Positions 1 to 10,767 of a DNA stretch of 64,000 nucleotides are shown here, piece by piece. The notes below the pieces were generated by a model. The model saw nothing but the letters and a program-made list of their open reading frames with translations, searched no databases and had not been told where the DNA came from. This DNA comes from Nannobrachium achirus. Lineage: Eukaryota > Chordata > Actinopteri > Myctophiformes > Myctophidae. Numbering within the stretch: the stretch's first letter is position 1; every line of letters starts with the position of its first letter. A program made the position numbers and the translations under genes. Location: contig OY997653.1 of NCBI GenBank assembly GCA_963921795.1, positions 1,097,501-1,161,500 on the forward strand, written 5' to 3'.

Positions 1-891
1 CTGAGACAAAAATGTTTGGGAACCCCTGGTCTATGGAAATAGTTAGATCCTGCAAATAACTGCCCCACACCTAAAAGGAAAACAGAAATGTAATTTGTAT
101 TTATTTATATGTTCAATGTTCAATGCCAAAAACACAATCCAATCGCAGTTATTTGTATGATCGTTGAGTAAAATGTCATGATCATTTGATAGTCGGGGGC
201 CCCAGGGATATTTTGGTTCAGATTCTCGCAAATTTGCCAAATTTGGCACAGATGTTGTCCATAACATACTTAATCATTTTAAGATGGGTGCCAAGATGGG
301 CGCCCCATGGTACTGCCATATTGCGCAATCCAATATGGCTGCCACCTGGAAAAAAAAACGAAAAGGTCTAGAATCATAAATGATACCACTTTGTAGGGGT
401 TTTCTGGGTTGTAGAATCTGATTCTGGTGTTATTTCAATGATTTGAGGTCAAGATTACCCCTCAAGGTCAAGTTTACTCATCAAAGTTAGTATATAAAGG
501 TAAAATCCAGTATTTCTAGTGCGCCACGCCAGATTCTACCCCCCCAAAAGTTGTTTTTCTCATTATAAGCTATACTTGTATAATGTAGCAATGTTTCACA
601 ATTCAAAACAATATTGTCAAAACAGTTGATAGTTTATTCTAAACAATAAACTAATACAAACATTTTTCAATTAAAACTGATATGTGCCAACAAAATCAAA
701 AAAGAACAAGAAAAAAAATGTCTAGGGACATACAGCACAAAATGTTCACAAGTCCAACTTCAACTGTAAGTAAACAACTGACAGTAGTGGACAATGTAAT
801 CAGAATAGTGTGTTTTTCCGTAAAACTTGATAAAATCTAAAAGTTAGATCACAATGTCATTCACATTCTTTATTGTGTCTGTCTATCTTCT

Positions 892-1204
892 AGGTGGGAA
901 ACCATCCCACCTACCCAAGCTGCACTGTTCCAGCATGTCAAGCGAGCGCTACTGCAGGCAAGGTTCTACTGGAATCAGGCAACCTCGGTCCAGCAGGAAA
1001 TTCCTGACTTCAGTGAGTGGGGCTGGCACAAAGATGGCACTGGCACATGGCAACCACTGTGGACCACTCTTAGTGATGCATCAGCAGCATGTGACCTTCT
1101 TGTGCGCTGCGGCTGCCTCAAGGGATGCATGGGAAGGTGCAAATGCAACTGTATCGGTGTCCGATGCACAATCCTCTGCAAATGCGAAGGTGGGTGCCTT
1201 AATA
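892..1204 (+). pseudogene. CXC (Tesmin/TSO1-like) domain fragment inside foldback element 1
   Basis: In one frame the sequence reads IPPTQAALFQHVKRALLQ, then a W-rich stretch (FSEWGWHKDG, WQPLWTTLSDASAAC), then a cysteine cluster LLVRCGCLKGCMGRCKCN and CTILCKCEGGC before a stop. From memory, this is the usual C-terminal tail of large multicopy proteins of unknown function in aquatic animal genomes, with a CXC-type zinc-binding cluster. There is no start codon or upstream domain, so it is a captured or leftover 3' end. A related tail is found twice in the foldback element at 42790-46132. The host transposon family is not identified. Confidence 0.6.
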
Positions 1205-1235
1205 ACGGAGATGACAGCCAGTAACTCTACACCTT

Positions 1236-1570
1236 GCAAGGTGTTTCATGTGGATGAAAGATCCTATCCTCAATGAGACCTGCAGCATAGTGAGTGGTCG
1301 CCTCAAAGCCTTACCTACACACTGCCTTTATGGCCTCTCTGGCATCCTCCCCCCTGACCTCCGCAGAACATTCACCACAGAAGTTGAACGCACAAAGCAG
1401 GCCATCTTCACCCAGCATCTACTCCATAGATACTCTTCTGCCCAGAAACGGCTCCATTCTAGGAGCAGTTTCCTGGACACCAGAGTGGCTCTGGAGACCA
1501 CCCCATCCGCCCCAGACAAATGCCTCGCCATCGGTCATGACCAACCTTGGGCTGTCTGGAAGACACTGAG
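1236..1570 (+). pseudogene. LINE reverse transcriptase C-terminal fragment
   Basis: The frame reads PILNETCSIVSGRLKALPT, then GLSGILPPDLRR, then KRLHSRSSFL. This has the layout of the region after the palm domain in jockey/RTE-like LINE polymerases (N-x-x-x-R-I-x-x-G-x-L-x-x-T-P, then GI-x-P-x-x-x-RR). The catalytic palm is absent, so only the C-terminal end is here. It lies directly after the CXC fragment and between the arms of the foldback element. The clade is uncertain. Confidence 0.45.
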
Positions 1571-2375
1571 CGTCGGTGAAGGAAGGTGCAAGGCTTCCAT
1601 GAAGAAATGAAACTTAACCTCCGATGACTTGGCCGAACCAACTGTTGCTGTGCTGGCCTGCACATACCATTGAAAGGACTTGTTATAGAAGATAGACAGA
1701 CACAATAAAGAATGTGAATGACATTATGATCTAACTTTTTGATTTTATCAAGTTTTACGGAAAAACAAACTATTCTGATTACATTGTCCCCTACTGTCAG
1801 TTGTTTACTTACAGTTGAAGTTGGACTTTTTCGATTTTGTTGGCACATATCAGTTTTAATTGAAAATTGTTTGTATTAGTTTATTGTTTATAATAAACAA
1901 TCAACAGTTTTGACAATATTCAATATTGTTTTGAATTGTGAAACATTGCTACATTATACAACTTAAGTATAGCTTATAATGAGAAACTAGAAATACTGGA
2001 TTTTACACCGATAATATCTTTATATACTTACTTTGATGGGTAATCTTGACCTCAAATCATTGAAATAACACCAGAATCAGATTCTACGACCCAGAAAACC
2101 CCTAAAAAGTGGTATAATTTATGATTCTAGGCCTTTTCGGGGGGGTTTTTTTCTCGGATGGCAGCCATATTGGATTGCACAAACAGTACCATGGGGCGCC
2201 CATCTTGGCACCCATCTTAAAATGATTAAGTATCATATGGACAACATCTGTGCCAAATTTGGCAAATTTGCGAGAATCTGAACCAAACGGTCCTTTTATT
2301 GCCCTGGGGCCGACGAGTGTTCAGTGTTGGCATTACTATACTTTGTATACTATACTTTCTGAACACAAACTGATG

Positions 2376-2662
2376 TTGGCCACAGCTCCACAGCATTGTT
2401 TGACCACAGCTCCACAGCATTGTTTGATCACTACAAGCCTACAAGTGACTAATTATGCATTTCTAGACACAATAAGCGCATTTCCAAGATGCACCGCAAT
2501 CTTGGGCAGATGTGACTTATGGGGGCTAGTAGTGTTACTGTAAATAATAATAAAGAAATCAACACAATAAGCCCATTCCCAAGATGCACGCAATCTTTCA
2601 TGGGCAGATGTGACTTATGGGGCTAGTAGTTTTACTGTAAATACTAATAAAATAAATCACCA
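2376..2662. repeat. Local tandem duplications
   Basis: A 23 bp unit (CCACAGCTCCACAGCATTGT plus three bases) is repeated at about 2380-2425. A unit of about 97 bp beginning ACACAATAAGC is present twice, at about 2467-2562 and 2563-2660, with small differences. No coding sense was found. The stretch 2317-2375 shows nothing else. Confidence 0.7.
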
Positions 2663-2817
2663 GCTTTTGTGTCTAAAAATACATTTAGCCACTTGTACGC
2701 ATGCCCCCGCCCACTGAAATCAAAATCACTAAAATGGCTAAAGCAGTAAATGAAAACATTGACTATCTAAAATATGAACCCTTGTTTTAAAAAAACAAAG
2801 TTGTCCATTAAAGTTCT

Positions 2818-2905
2818 CTGTGTTGATGTACTGGTATTATATTACCTTGCTTATTGTAAATCGCTCTGGATTAAGAGCGTCTGCTAAATGCTTAAATTGC
2901 AAATT
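2818..2905 (+). repeat. SINE/LINE 3' tail of the fish GTAAATCGCTCTGGAT type
   Basis: The sequence ATCGCTCTGGATTAAGAGCG followed by TCTGCTAAATG and an A-rich end is the common 3' tail shared by fish tRNA-derived SINEs and their L2-type partner LINE. An inverted, decayed copy lies at 55076-55135. No tRNA-like head is seen upstream, so this copy is truncated. Confidence 0.6.
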
Positions 2906-2929
2906 GTAAAGGTCTCGTCACATCAAATT

Positions 2930-3260
2930 TCTATTCTTCTCTTTTCTTTTCTCTCTTTAAACATTCAGGGGATTTCCTGTGGTCATACCTTATTGTGTAG
3001 TATTGTCCTAGTGTTTCCTGTTTTTTGCCTAGTTACTGTTACCTGTCTTGTCTCATCTCCCTGTGATTGTTAGTTTTCTCCACCTGTGTTCTGTTAGTCT
3101 CCCAGCCAATCCCTGTGTTGATTGTCTTTGAGTTTCACCTGTGCCTGGTTACCCTGTGTCTATATAAACCCTCAGTCTGTTGTGTTCCCTGCAGATCTTA
3201 GATGTTGCTCATTCCAAGTTATGTTCACCTAGTGTTCCTTGTTGTCTCCTGTGTTGCACT
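2930..3260 (+). mobile_element. Possible LTR-type promoter remnant
   Basis: A pyrimidine-rich, gene-free stretch contains a TATATAAACC box preceded by CCTGTGTC and followed by CCTGCAGATC. This resembles the promoter part of fish Gypsy-type long terminal repeats. No matching second repeat, primer site or coding part is visible in the window, so it would be at most a fossil solo remnant. A plain TATA-containing repeat is an alternative. Confidence 0.25.
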
Positions 3261-3394
3261 GTGACACTCAGAATATAATTTCAAATGTACCAGAACTAGA
3301 ACTAGGCTGTTTAAACCCAGTAAGACCTGGAACGTATCTGTGTGGCGTTAGACTATTACATGCATTTGGCAACAGACCCCCATCTCAAATTAAT

Positions 3395-3640
3395 GGTCAA
3401 TCAATCAATCAAATTTTATTTATAAAGCACATTTTACACAACCTTAAGCTGACCAAAGTGCTGTACAGGTGAAAAGAAGTTTAAAAATATACAAAATACA
3501 ATATGCAGAAAAACATTTACATCAAGAAAAAATGTAAAAACAATCAGAAACTTCAAAAGGCAGCAAAGAAAGATAAGACTAATTTTAGGAGTTAAAAGCC
3601 AGAAAAAAAGGTGCGTTTTGAGCGTTTCAATGGATCCACT
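3395..3640 (-). repeat. LINE 3' end fragment
   Basis: The stretch starts with (ATCA)n and ATTTTATTTATAAAGCAC, then ACCAAAGTGCTGTACAG, followed by A-rich sequence. This is the common 3' untranslated end of fish L2/CR1-type LINEs, inverted here. No reverse transcriptase remains. From 3640 to 3996 I see only AT-rich unique-looking DNA. Confidence 0.5.
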
Positions 3641-3996
3641 GTAGTTATTTAGCTATATAAGTTTTTGTTCATATTTTTCAATTGTTCAACATTTAACCAC
3701 AGACACTTAAAAAAAGGAAATTGTCAGTACTTACCGATCTATGGCCATCTAAGGCCATGTTGGGATCATGGCTAATTTTGCATCATTTATGTGACGAACC
3801 ATTTGATTTAAAAAGAAATGTAAAGTTTAAATTATGGAGATACAAGGTTTCTGCTGTTTGATTGTCCACAGATGCTAGGTTTGATCTCTACCTGCTATCC
3901 TAGTTAGCTCTTGTCAGATAAAGGCCTGAATTGTAAATGCTAGTACTACAGTACTCACAATACTGTATTGTAGTAGGTTGTTGTCACATTTGTTCT

Positions 3997-4280
3997 TAAA
4001 GGACCACCTCACCTCCTTTAAGTAACACTACCATACCAGGAAAGGGTCCACTAGGATGCATCAATTTGTAGTTTTCAACACGCATGTCAGTATTATTCGC
4101 ATTTTGCATCATACGAGCAGCATGCTGAAATACTAAAATATCTAAAAACACAGATTGAACACAAAAAATAACTCACTAAAATATCTAAAAACACAGATTG
4201 AACACACAAAATTGTGTTGATTGTGTCCCAAACAACAATAAAATAAGATCTGGTTGTCCCAGAGGTGAGGTGGTCCTTTA
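3997..4280. mobile_element. MITE-like inverted-repeat element
   Basis: The ends are inverted copies of AAAGGACCACCTCACCTC (left 3998-4015, right 4262-4279). The interior includes two tandem copies of a 42 bp unit beginning ACTAAAATATCTAAAAACAC, at about 4131 and 4173. It has no coding capacity. A clear target duplication was not found; TAA and TTA flank or overlap the ends. Confidence 0.6.
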
Positions 4281-4489
4281 CTGATTTGATACATTTTTCT
4301 AATCTCTGGATGTATTCATAGAACAAGGATATTTGCTTTTTGGGTAAAATAAAATCATTCTGCTGGACAAATATGAACTACAACAACAATAACAGTGCGA
4401 CAGAGCTGTGACAAGGAATTTTATTATATAAAAGAATCGCCTCAACACTGGTTGTAAGAACCAGGTTGTAAGAACACTGGTTGTAAGAA

Positions 4490-4720
4490 CATTTGTAACA
4501 TTTGTAACTAAAACTTTGCTTCTGGGGGGTCCCTGGAACTAAATATTTTGAAATGGGGTCCGTGGCCAAATACATATCATTTTGGGGGTCCTTCACATGA
4601 AAAGGTTTGAGCACCACTGACATAGAAACAACATACATTCAAAGACTTGCGTGTGTTCACGATTTTTCAAAAATAGCTGTGAGCTTGTATATCTGCTATT
4701 TTTCAATAGTTAAAGCACAA
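4490..4720 (-). mobile_element. hAT-type MITE (CAGTGGTTCTCAAAC family) with hairpin repeat
   Basis: Read on the minus strand this starts CAGTGGTGCTCAAACC, followed by GGACCCCCAAAATGATATG and GGCCACGGACCCC. It is the widespread fish hAT-like MITE. Other copies here lie at 12060-12260 (split), 26918-27105, 34880-35040 and 41180-41307. The short palindromic repeat AAAAATAGC...GAGCTTGTATATCTGC lies next to it at 4665-4706. From 4720 to 5239 no feature was found apart from a CT-rich run near 4770-4800. Confidence 0.65.
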
Positions 4721-5239
4721 AATGTGAGCGGGTCCTTGTACGCAGGGCCCAGACTTTGGTGCGACACTCCTGCTCTCTCTCTCTCTCCCCCTAGCTCTCT
4801 CTTATTCTCGGTCTCAACAGGGAGTGCCACACTGGCCAGTCAGTGATTCTGTTAGGAGGTGGTTCTGGGTTATTTCTTCCCCCTGTCGTCTCCCTCCTAT
4901 GTCCTCATTTTAACCCTCTGGGGAGGAGGTACTTCTTTAGCTCCCGTGAATGGGCATTGCAAAGGCACATCTCATTGTTTGTTTGTACCCCCGATATACA
5001 AGTATACAGGTATACATACTGTACGTATTATGTTTTCCTTGCATACACGTTAAATCCAAACTACTTTATCACTGAGTTACAAAGGAAAACATGCATAACT
5101 ATGAACTAACATAACTTCCAGTATAAGCGACCGGCAGGGCGCTCGGAAACAACAGACTTTTCAAATGAGGCAGTGTATGATACAACACATACAAAAAAAA
5201 GAACTCCTTGCAGACAAAACAAAATAAAATCAGCTCCAT

Positions 5240-8200
5240 TCATTGCCGTGGACACACCAATGTGCGATTCTTGATGTCAGCAATGACAGAAAGAGGAGTA
5301 GCCCAATCAATTCTGCAGCCGAGATCCTCTGCGAAAGACAGAACCTCCTTGATGGTTCCTGGGAGGATGGAAAAGATTAAGATAATTTTAGATTTTTAGA
5401 CTTTGGAGAAATTCATGTTGCTCCTTGATGTAGGCAGCCCTGCTTCCTAGAGCTGGGCCAATTTCAGCCTCCACTGGATTAAAGATATTTAATTTACAAA
5501 GATAGCTCAACCTCATTGGATCCACTAGAGTGCAACATTGTACACAAATCCTACAAATATGTTGTGAGTTTGTAGATGGGGCTGTCAGTCGGTAGAGCTC
5601 TCGCCTCTGTACCGCAAGGTCATGGGTTCAATTCCGGGCACCGCCAACTCAGCGTATGAGTAGCACGGCTTGTCGTGCGGCAAGTACTGGGAGCTGATGG
5701 TAGGTGTGGCGCTCCACCTCAGCAGTCCATCTCCCAGGGGTCTACAGGCTGTTACCGACAATAAGCCACTCCCGACCTACTTAGCTCATGAATAAAGATC
5801 TGTTTGTGTATTTAATGCGTGTCTGCTTGTTCATTACAAAGTGGAATGCCATTTTCATACATACATAAATATACAACATACCAGAGAGGTGCCTTGCACG
5901 CGACTGACCCTTGAGTCTCAAGGCTCGAGCAATGTCCACGACGTGATCAAACGTGAGATTTCCATTCTTGACTGTAAGCAAAGAACATGCATTCAATGTC
6001 AATCCAACATATTCAGAGAGAGATGGCAGGTACTTGATTAAATTCCAAACATTTAGGTCCCCATTTGCACGTAGAGGCACAGAGTTGTCCATTCGTGTAG
6101 GCACATGTGGATGTTTCTAGAGCTGGGTCTATCTGAGCCTCCACTGGATTATACTCAGTCACTCTGACAGAAAGGCATAGTGGCGGGAGGCTGCCATACA
6201 ATAAAAACCAAACCAAACCAAACCAAACCAATTAAATGACTGATAGAGCAAACATGTCGTCCCATCCTTACAAACAGGAAGCAACTACTGACTCCATCTG
6301 CTGGTGCCTTTAAACTCGATTTACACTCCATAGCACAAGTTTCATTAGCTTAAAAAAACAGTTATTTTGGTCAAACAAAACCATTGTGCAACATAGTATA
6401 AATTAGTCCTACTCTTTAGAAGGGAAAGGCAATAACTAGCACTAATGTCAAGTTTAAAAAATGATGGACTAAAGATCTGTAAGTGCTACAGCATTGAACT
6501 TACTGTCCTTTAAACTCTTGTTGCGAGGGGACTCGTGCAGGGCAAACAACTCAATCTACAACAAAGAAAAATCAGCTCCTTAAGCCACCATCAACCCAAA
6601 TCATCCCACATAATCAGTTTGATTTAATCTGAACCAGCATATACCTGTATGAGTAAGATAAAGATCAGGAGAAGACATGTGGAAGTGTTTCTACGTACCT
6701 TTGCCTTCTCGCGATTGGTGATGGACACCGTCAGTGTCACCTCAAAGCCTTTCCAGTTCACGCCAGTGACCTCTGTGATTTCATGGCAAAGTTTCTTTTG
6801 ATCCTGAAAACAGAACATAAGTTAGAGCCTCGTTTTCAAACTATTCATATACAGCCCCAAATGTGTGAAGATACGGTACAACTCACCTTGTGATCACCAC
6901 CATTCCCATTGAAGTTGGTGGAGATGCTTCTAAAATTTCCTCCTAGGCAAGTCATTTGCGTCACTGTAAATGACAATTCACAGAAACAAAGTTTGCTTTG
7001 AACGAATCTCAAACAGTAAAGCCTACACACTACACTATTACCACAGTAATAGAGCCATGTATGAGGACACGCACATCGACACATGAACATGCAGTCACCA
7101 CTGGAAACGGGACCGTACCTATGTTCCCCAGGTTCTGTTCCCCACTTTCTTACTACCTAAACCTACCCCTAACCCTAACCATAACCTCGCTGCTGTGAGG
7201 TGGGGAACATAAGCCCCTTTTCCACAGGCCCAACACCACACCACTCCACTCCACACCACAGCACACCACCCACTTGTGACAGGTTTTCCACTTCAAGGAC
7301 CTGGGTAGAGTGGTGTGAAAGTGGTACTAAACGTGGTACTAAAAAGTATCCACTCCAGAGTAGGTCTGAGCTAGGCCAAACAGGGCCATGCACTTCATAA
7401 TTACTGATCACTCACTGACTTTTCATTTAGACCACCAGGATATAGTTGTAATACATGATAATAGATTCTATTGTGTTATAACCACTATTATAACCTATTA
7501 TAGTGTATTATAATTATCATAGTAATACATTAATACTTTATAGTGTATTGTAATCACAGTTATAATCCATTATAGTGTATTATAATTTAGGATAGTTGTA
7601 ATACAAATTGATATTGTATTATAATCACAGTTAAATGGTAAAAATGTTTCTTACCGATAGGGGTACTTTTGTGTAATGGAAAATGTAGATATTTGTATGT
7701 GGTGTGGTGTAGTGTGGTGTGGTGTGGTGCTAAAGCTGCAGTCGAAAAGGGGCTATAGAGGGGAACATAGAACCTGGGGAACATAGGGTGGACATAGGGT
7801 GGGCTATGTGCTTTGGATTAAAAGCGTCTTTGATTGATTGAAGACTTTATTAGAAGTTTGCATAGGAAAAGGTACAGTTTCATGACGGTACAGTTCACTG
7901 GTACAAGGTCTACTAAAAGGAGATCCATGAAAAGACTAAGCTTATTTCCACAGGAAACCATTTAAGTATCTCATATAACATTGAATGACAGACGAATAGA
8001 ACACAGTACTATGCAGTAGATATGTAAAGAAAAGAAAAATGAGAGAACAAAAAAAGGGAAAACAGTAATTCATAACAAACAGTAAGTATATACAAAGAAG
8101 GGGCAGGGGAGGGTAGGGTTGGCTAGGTTAGTTTTTTTTCCGGCTGCTGCCTGTAAGTGGTTTTTCAGGGCAATTTTAAAGGATCCTAGTGATCCACACT

Positions 8201-9303
8201 CCTTTATGGCCTTCGGTAAGACTTTCCACATTTTGGTGGTATAGCAGAAAAAAGAGTTTGACCCTTTGTTGGTTTTGACTCTGGGTTGACTTGAAAGTGA
8301 TCTATGGCGCTGCCTCTGGTGTTGTAATTATGGACATCCTTAATGTTTATAAAGTATTTTGACAGGTATACTTGGTACTTGGTACTCTGAGTTGGGTCTA
8401 AAATGGCAGTTCGGTGACCGTGGAGAGCAAAGGTCCGTTTCTCAATGGATTTGTCATCTAGGAGGGTTATTAAACACATTTGGCCGGGGTGTCTTTTTTA
8501 AAATGGCTGGGAAAATGTTTGACAGCTAGGGTAATTTCCAGTCTCATTCACTTGCTATACACAGGCAAAAATGACTCCCAAAAAATCTGCTTTAAGTGGG
8601 ATGTAAGGGGTCAAACTAGGGGTTTTTAATTATTCTGAATCCATTGCAAGCATTTGTTTTGCATGAAAAACATTCCTTGGGCTAAAAACCCCAAAAATTG
8701 ATAACTCATCACTAAACCATCGTATTGTGGGCCCATTTCTTGCCCAAGGGATGTTTTTCATGCCAAACAAATGCTTGCAATGGTTTCAGAATAATTAAAA
8801 ACCCCTAGTTTGACCCCTCACATCCCACTTAAAACAGATTTTTTGGGAGTCATTTCTTCCTTTATAGTGTAGACACCCCGGCCAAATGTGTTTAATAACC
8901 CTCCTAGATGACAAATCCATTGAAAAACGGACCTTTGCTCTCCACGGTCACGGAACTGCCATTTTAGACCCAACTATAAACTGTGTCCTGCTTTATAGTA
9001 CAGTGGATGAGGACGCACACATTCTAGCTAACACTATAGAAAACTGTTATGCAAAGTAGTAGCCACTGATTAAAGTAGCCTACAATTAGCTTGAAGTTGT
9101 CGCAGGGGTGGTGTAAAGTAAAGTAACTAATGATTTCTGTATAAAACGTGACACCTGAAAACCATCCATTTAGCATCCTCCTGGCAGCGGTGCGGCGAGC
9201 ACCCGCCATCTTAGCTGCTTTGGAGATCAAAGAAACACCCAAATTTGGGGAGAAAAAAAGACGAAAATCGATTAATCTTACCAACGGGTAGGGGTATGTT
9301 CAT
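5240..9303 (-). CDS. Diverged ribosomal protein L12 (uL11) paralogue, six exons
   Basis: Exons, in transcript order, are 9282-9303, 6887-6963, 6699-6803, 6504-6555, 5882-5971 and 5240-5358. All introns are GT-AG, phases agree, and the joined frame gives 154 residues and a stop. It starts MNIPLPVVTQMTCLGGN, continues KKLCHEITEVTGVNWKGFEV, then GNLTFDHVVDIARALR, HLSGTIKEVLSFAEDLGC and ends LVCPRQ. This tracks human RPL12 (165 residues; ATGDWKGLRITV, GNITFDEIVNIAR, ELSGTIKEILGTAQSVGC, VECPAS) along its whole length. uL11 normally sits at the base of the ribosomal stalk in the GTPase centre. Here the proline-rich N-terminal loop (APKIGPLGLSP in human) is replaced by a G/N-rich stretch, and about ten residues around PSASALIIK are missing. 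The C-terminal rRNA-binding half is better kept. The start was chosen because it is the only ATG whose exon ends in phase 1 at GTAAGA and completes the V codon of exon 2. It may be a specialised or non-ribosomal paralogue, or a decaying copy, but no stop or frameshift is seen. Confidence 0.8.
5577..5815 (+). repeat. tRNA-derived SINE in the last intron of the L12-like gene
   Basis: An A-box-like segment (TGTCAGTCGGTAGAGC) and a B box (GGGTTCAATTCC) are spaced as in a tRNA promoter, followed by a tRNA-unrelated body ending near AATAAAGATCTG. It is in the opposite orientation to the host gene. It does not fold as a full tRNA because no matching acceptor stem is seen, so it is a SINE rather than a tRNA gene. 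Confidence 0.75.
7118..7790. mobile_element. Nested inverted-repeat elements in intron 1 of the L12-like gene
   Basis: The outer pair is TATGTTCCCCAGGTTCT (about 7119) and its inverse AGAACCTGGGGAACATA (about 7769). Within it lies a cleaner element at 7212-7754 with ends AGCCCCTTTTCCAC and, inverted, AGCCCCTTTTCGAC. That element is flanked on both sides by ATA (7209-7211 and 7755-7757), a 3 bp target duplication. The interior has GGTGTGGTGTGG-type runs and TATAGTGTATTATAAT repeats at 7440-7600. No protein is encoded. A Harbinger-like origin is possible from the 3 bp duplication. Confidence 0.65.
7830..8388 (-). pseudogene. 3' end of LINE family B
   Basis: Starts with an ATTGATTG tail on the plus strand, so the element points left. 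The minus frame reads VYLSKYFINIKDVHNYNTRG, then KGQTLFSAIPPK. This matches the C-terminal part of the LINE at 14845-16090 (YLTNYFLKVKDVHDHNTRG, QGANSFSCYTINMWN). It is 5'-truncated, and the boundary with the foldback element at 8389 cuts the frame. Confidence 0.7.
8389..8970. mobile_element. Foldback element with the shared core
   Basis: The arms are inverted copies (AGTTGGGTCTAAAATGGCAG at 8389 and its inverse near 8970). The right end reads CCCAACTA, so the terminal sequence is TAGTTGGG with the first base altered on the left. The inner part contains AATCCATTGCAAGCATTTGT and AAACTAGGGGTTT in both orientations. That core is also in the elements at 12390-13045 and 17645-18655. No protein is encoded. 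Confidence 0.65.
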
Positions 9304-9800
9304 TTTGCTTCAGTAGCTGTTGTGTTGTTAACGTTTTGTCGAAGTTGTCGGTCTGTCGGATGCGCGTCGTCACTGTCACTCGATGTTGCACGTTAAGACA
9401 GGAATGCTGCTAGCAGACGCAGAAGCCTTCTGCATCAGTTCTGTAGCGCCCCCTATGGCGGTTTCAAATGCCCACTTGAATCATTTGAGTTAAATAAATG
9501 AAACAAGTTCAATGCACTTGAGGTTTATTTAATTTATAGTGTACAATAAATACATAAATTACTCTACTTAAATACAATATTTTTAGTTCAGGCAGACAAC
9601 TCTTGGATTAATTTAGAATATATTTTATTGAGCAGTCACTGAGCAATTAGGGAGTGTACGTTTATTATCCACTAGGGGGGGCTGGTTGACAGATTGTAAC
9701 TTTAAAAAAAAATTCCTTGCCCCCCCCCCCAACCTTCAGATTTTTTTTGGTGATCCCCCCTGCGTGACTTGAAGAAAATGCATGGCCCCCCCGCCCCAAT
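9304..9800. other. Upstream flank of the L12-like gene
   Basis: Contains the presumed 5' UTR and promoter of the minus-strand gene ending at 9303. It is GC-richer than its surroundings up to about 9470, with a GCGCCCCCTATGGCGG motif at about 9449. No TATA box was recognised. From 9480 to 9660 the DNA is AT-rich and featureless, then C-rich and A-rich runs precede the microsatellite. Confidence 0.35.
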
Positions 9801-9801
9801 A

Positions 9802-9805
<4 letters not shown>

Positions 9806-9874
<69 letters not shown>

Positions 9875-9888
9875 CACACACACGCACG

Positions 9889-9959
<71 letters not shown>
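9806..9959. repeat. (TA)n then (CA)n compound microsatellite
   Basis: About 65 bp of TA repeat pass through CATACACACACACGCACGCACGCG into about 60 bp of CA repeat. Open frames across it (IYIYIY or VCVCVC) are artefacts of the repeat. Confidence 0.95.
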
Positions 9960-9962
<3 letters not shown>

Positions 9963-9973
9963 GCACCCTATTT

Positions 9974-10160
9974 GACAATTGATTGATTGATTGATTGATT
10001 GATTGAGGGTACAGAACAGTACAGTTCATTGATACAAGATTAGCCTCGGAAACCCAGGCATTTTATTTTGGCAATAGGATACAAGATCAACTAAAAGGAC
10101 CACAAGAAAGCTTTTGGGATTAAATGTGGGTCTCTTTGTACTCAACTAATACAGAAAGGG
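9974..10160 (-). repeat. LINE family B 3' UTR fragment
   Basis: An (ATTG)n tail is followed by GGTACAGAACAGTACAGTTCA, a spaced match to GGTACAGTTTCATGACGGTA in the 3' UTR at 7870, and by AAGGACCACAAGAAAGC, which matches AAAGGAGATCC... in the same UTR. Only the 3' end is present. Confidence 0.45.
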
Positions 10161-10709
10161 TCCATTTGGTTCCACAACACTCAAAACAAAAGAAAGATTG
10201 AGCAACTGTGAACTATTTTCCATGATATAAAATCTAAAATCATAGTTTAAAACCAAGCTGTTTCTCCTACCTCCTTCCCTGCCGAAAGCCTTGTTATTGC
10301 CTTGAACTAACAATATTTGACAGATATGACTGCTTATACATTTCAGTCTCAGGCCACATTCTCATACATAATTCGGTAGTCAGTGCGAATTATGGGAGGG
10401 AAGAAGTTGCAACATTCTTGCATATAGGATACGTTTGCTCCACTTTGTCAACCGCAACAAGCCTTGCTTAGTCCACGTCTGTCCACGGGACATGTATGTA
10501 TCCAAGCTGACTAATAATGCATCCTCCATCTCCCTGTGAATATTAATTCTTCAAGTTCAACCACAATGTAACCAGGCGGTGACCAAGCAGGGTAGCCTAG
10601 CCCTATTTACCTGCGGTCGGAAACGGGCGATCAAAAAATAAAACGAGCGGCGGCCAGCAGACTCGCAAAATCTTGCAATAAACCAAACGGCAACTACTTT
10701 AGCAAGAAC

Positions 10710-10767
<58 letters not shown>

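Larger units (their letters stand above)
190..2316. mobile_element. Foldback element 1, TAGTC type
   Basis: The left arm (about 190-892) is the reverse complement of the right arm (about 1686-2316), with indels between them. The outer ends read TAGTCGGGGGCCCCAGGG on the left and, inverted, the same with one base changed on the right (GACGA in place of GACTA). The flanking triplets (TGA and GTG) do not match, so no target duplication is seen. The roughly 790 bp between the arms holds degraded coding pieces listed separately. The ends resemble those of the elements at 12390-13045, 17645-18655 and 42790-46132, so I place it in the same group. That grouping is inference. Confidence 0.7.

Noticed and set aside
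854-1276. 140-codon frame starting MSFTFFIVSV
   Set aside because: It is out of frame with the recognisable CXC tail and begins in the inverted arm.
2930-3260. A whole LTR retroelement
   Set aside because: Only a promoter-like remnant can be argued. No second repeat or coding part is in the window.
9024-9284. Alternative first exon of the L12-like gene (MAGARRTAARRMLNGW)
   Set aside because: It has no donor in the right phase to join exon 2, whereas the ATG at 9303 gives phase 1 at GTAAGA and a frame aligning with L12.
9665-10029. Open frames of VCVCVC or IYIYIY on both strands, and similar ones at 20209, 36968, 46785, 49314 and 57242
   Set aside because: They are translations of CA/TA microsatellites and carry no coding signal.
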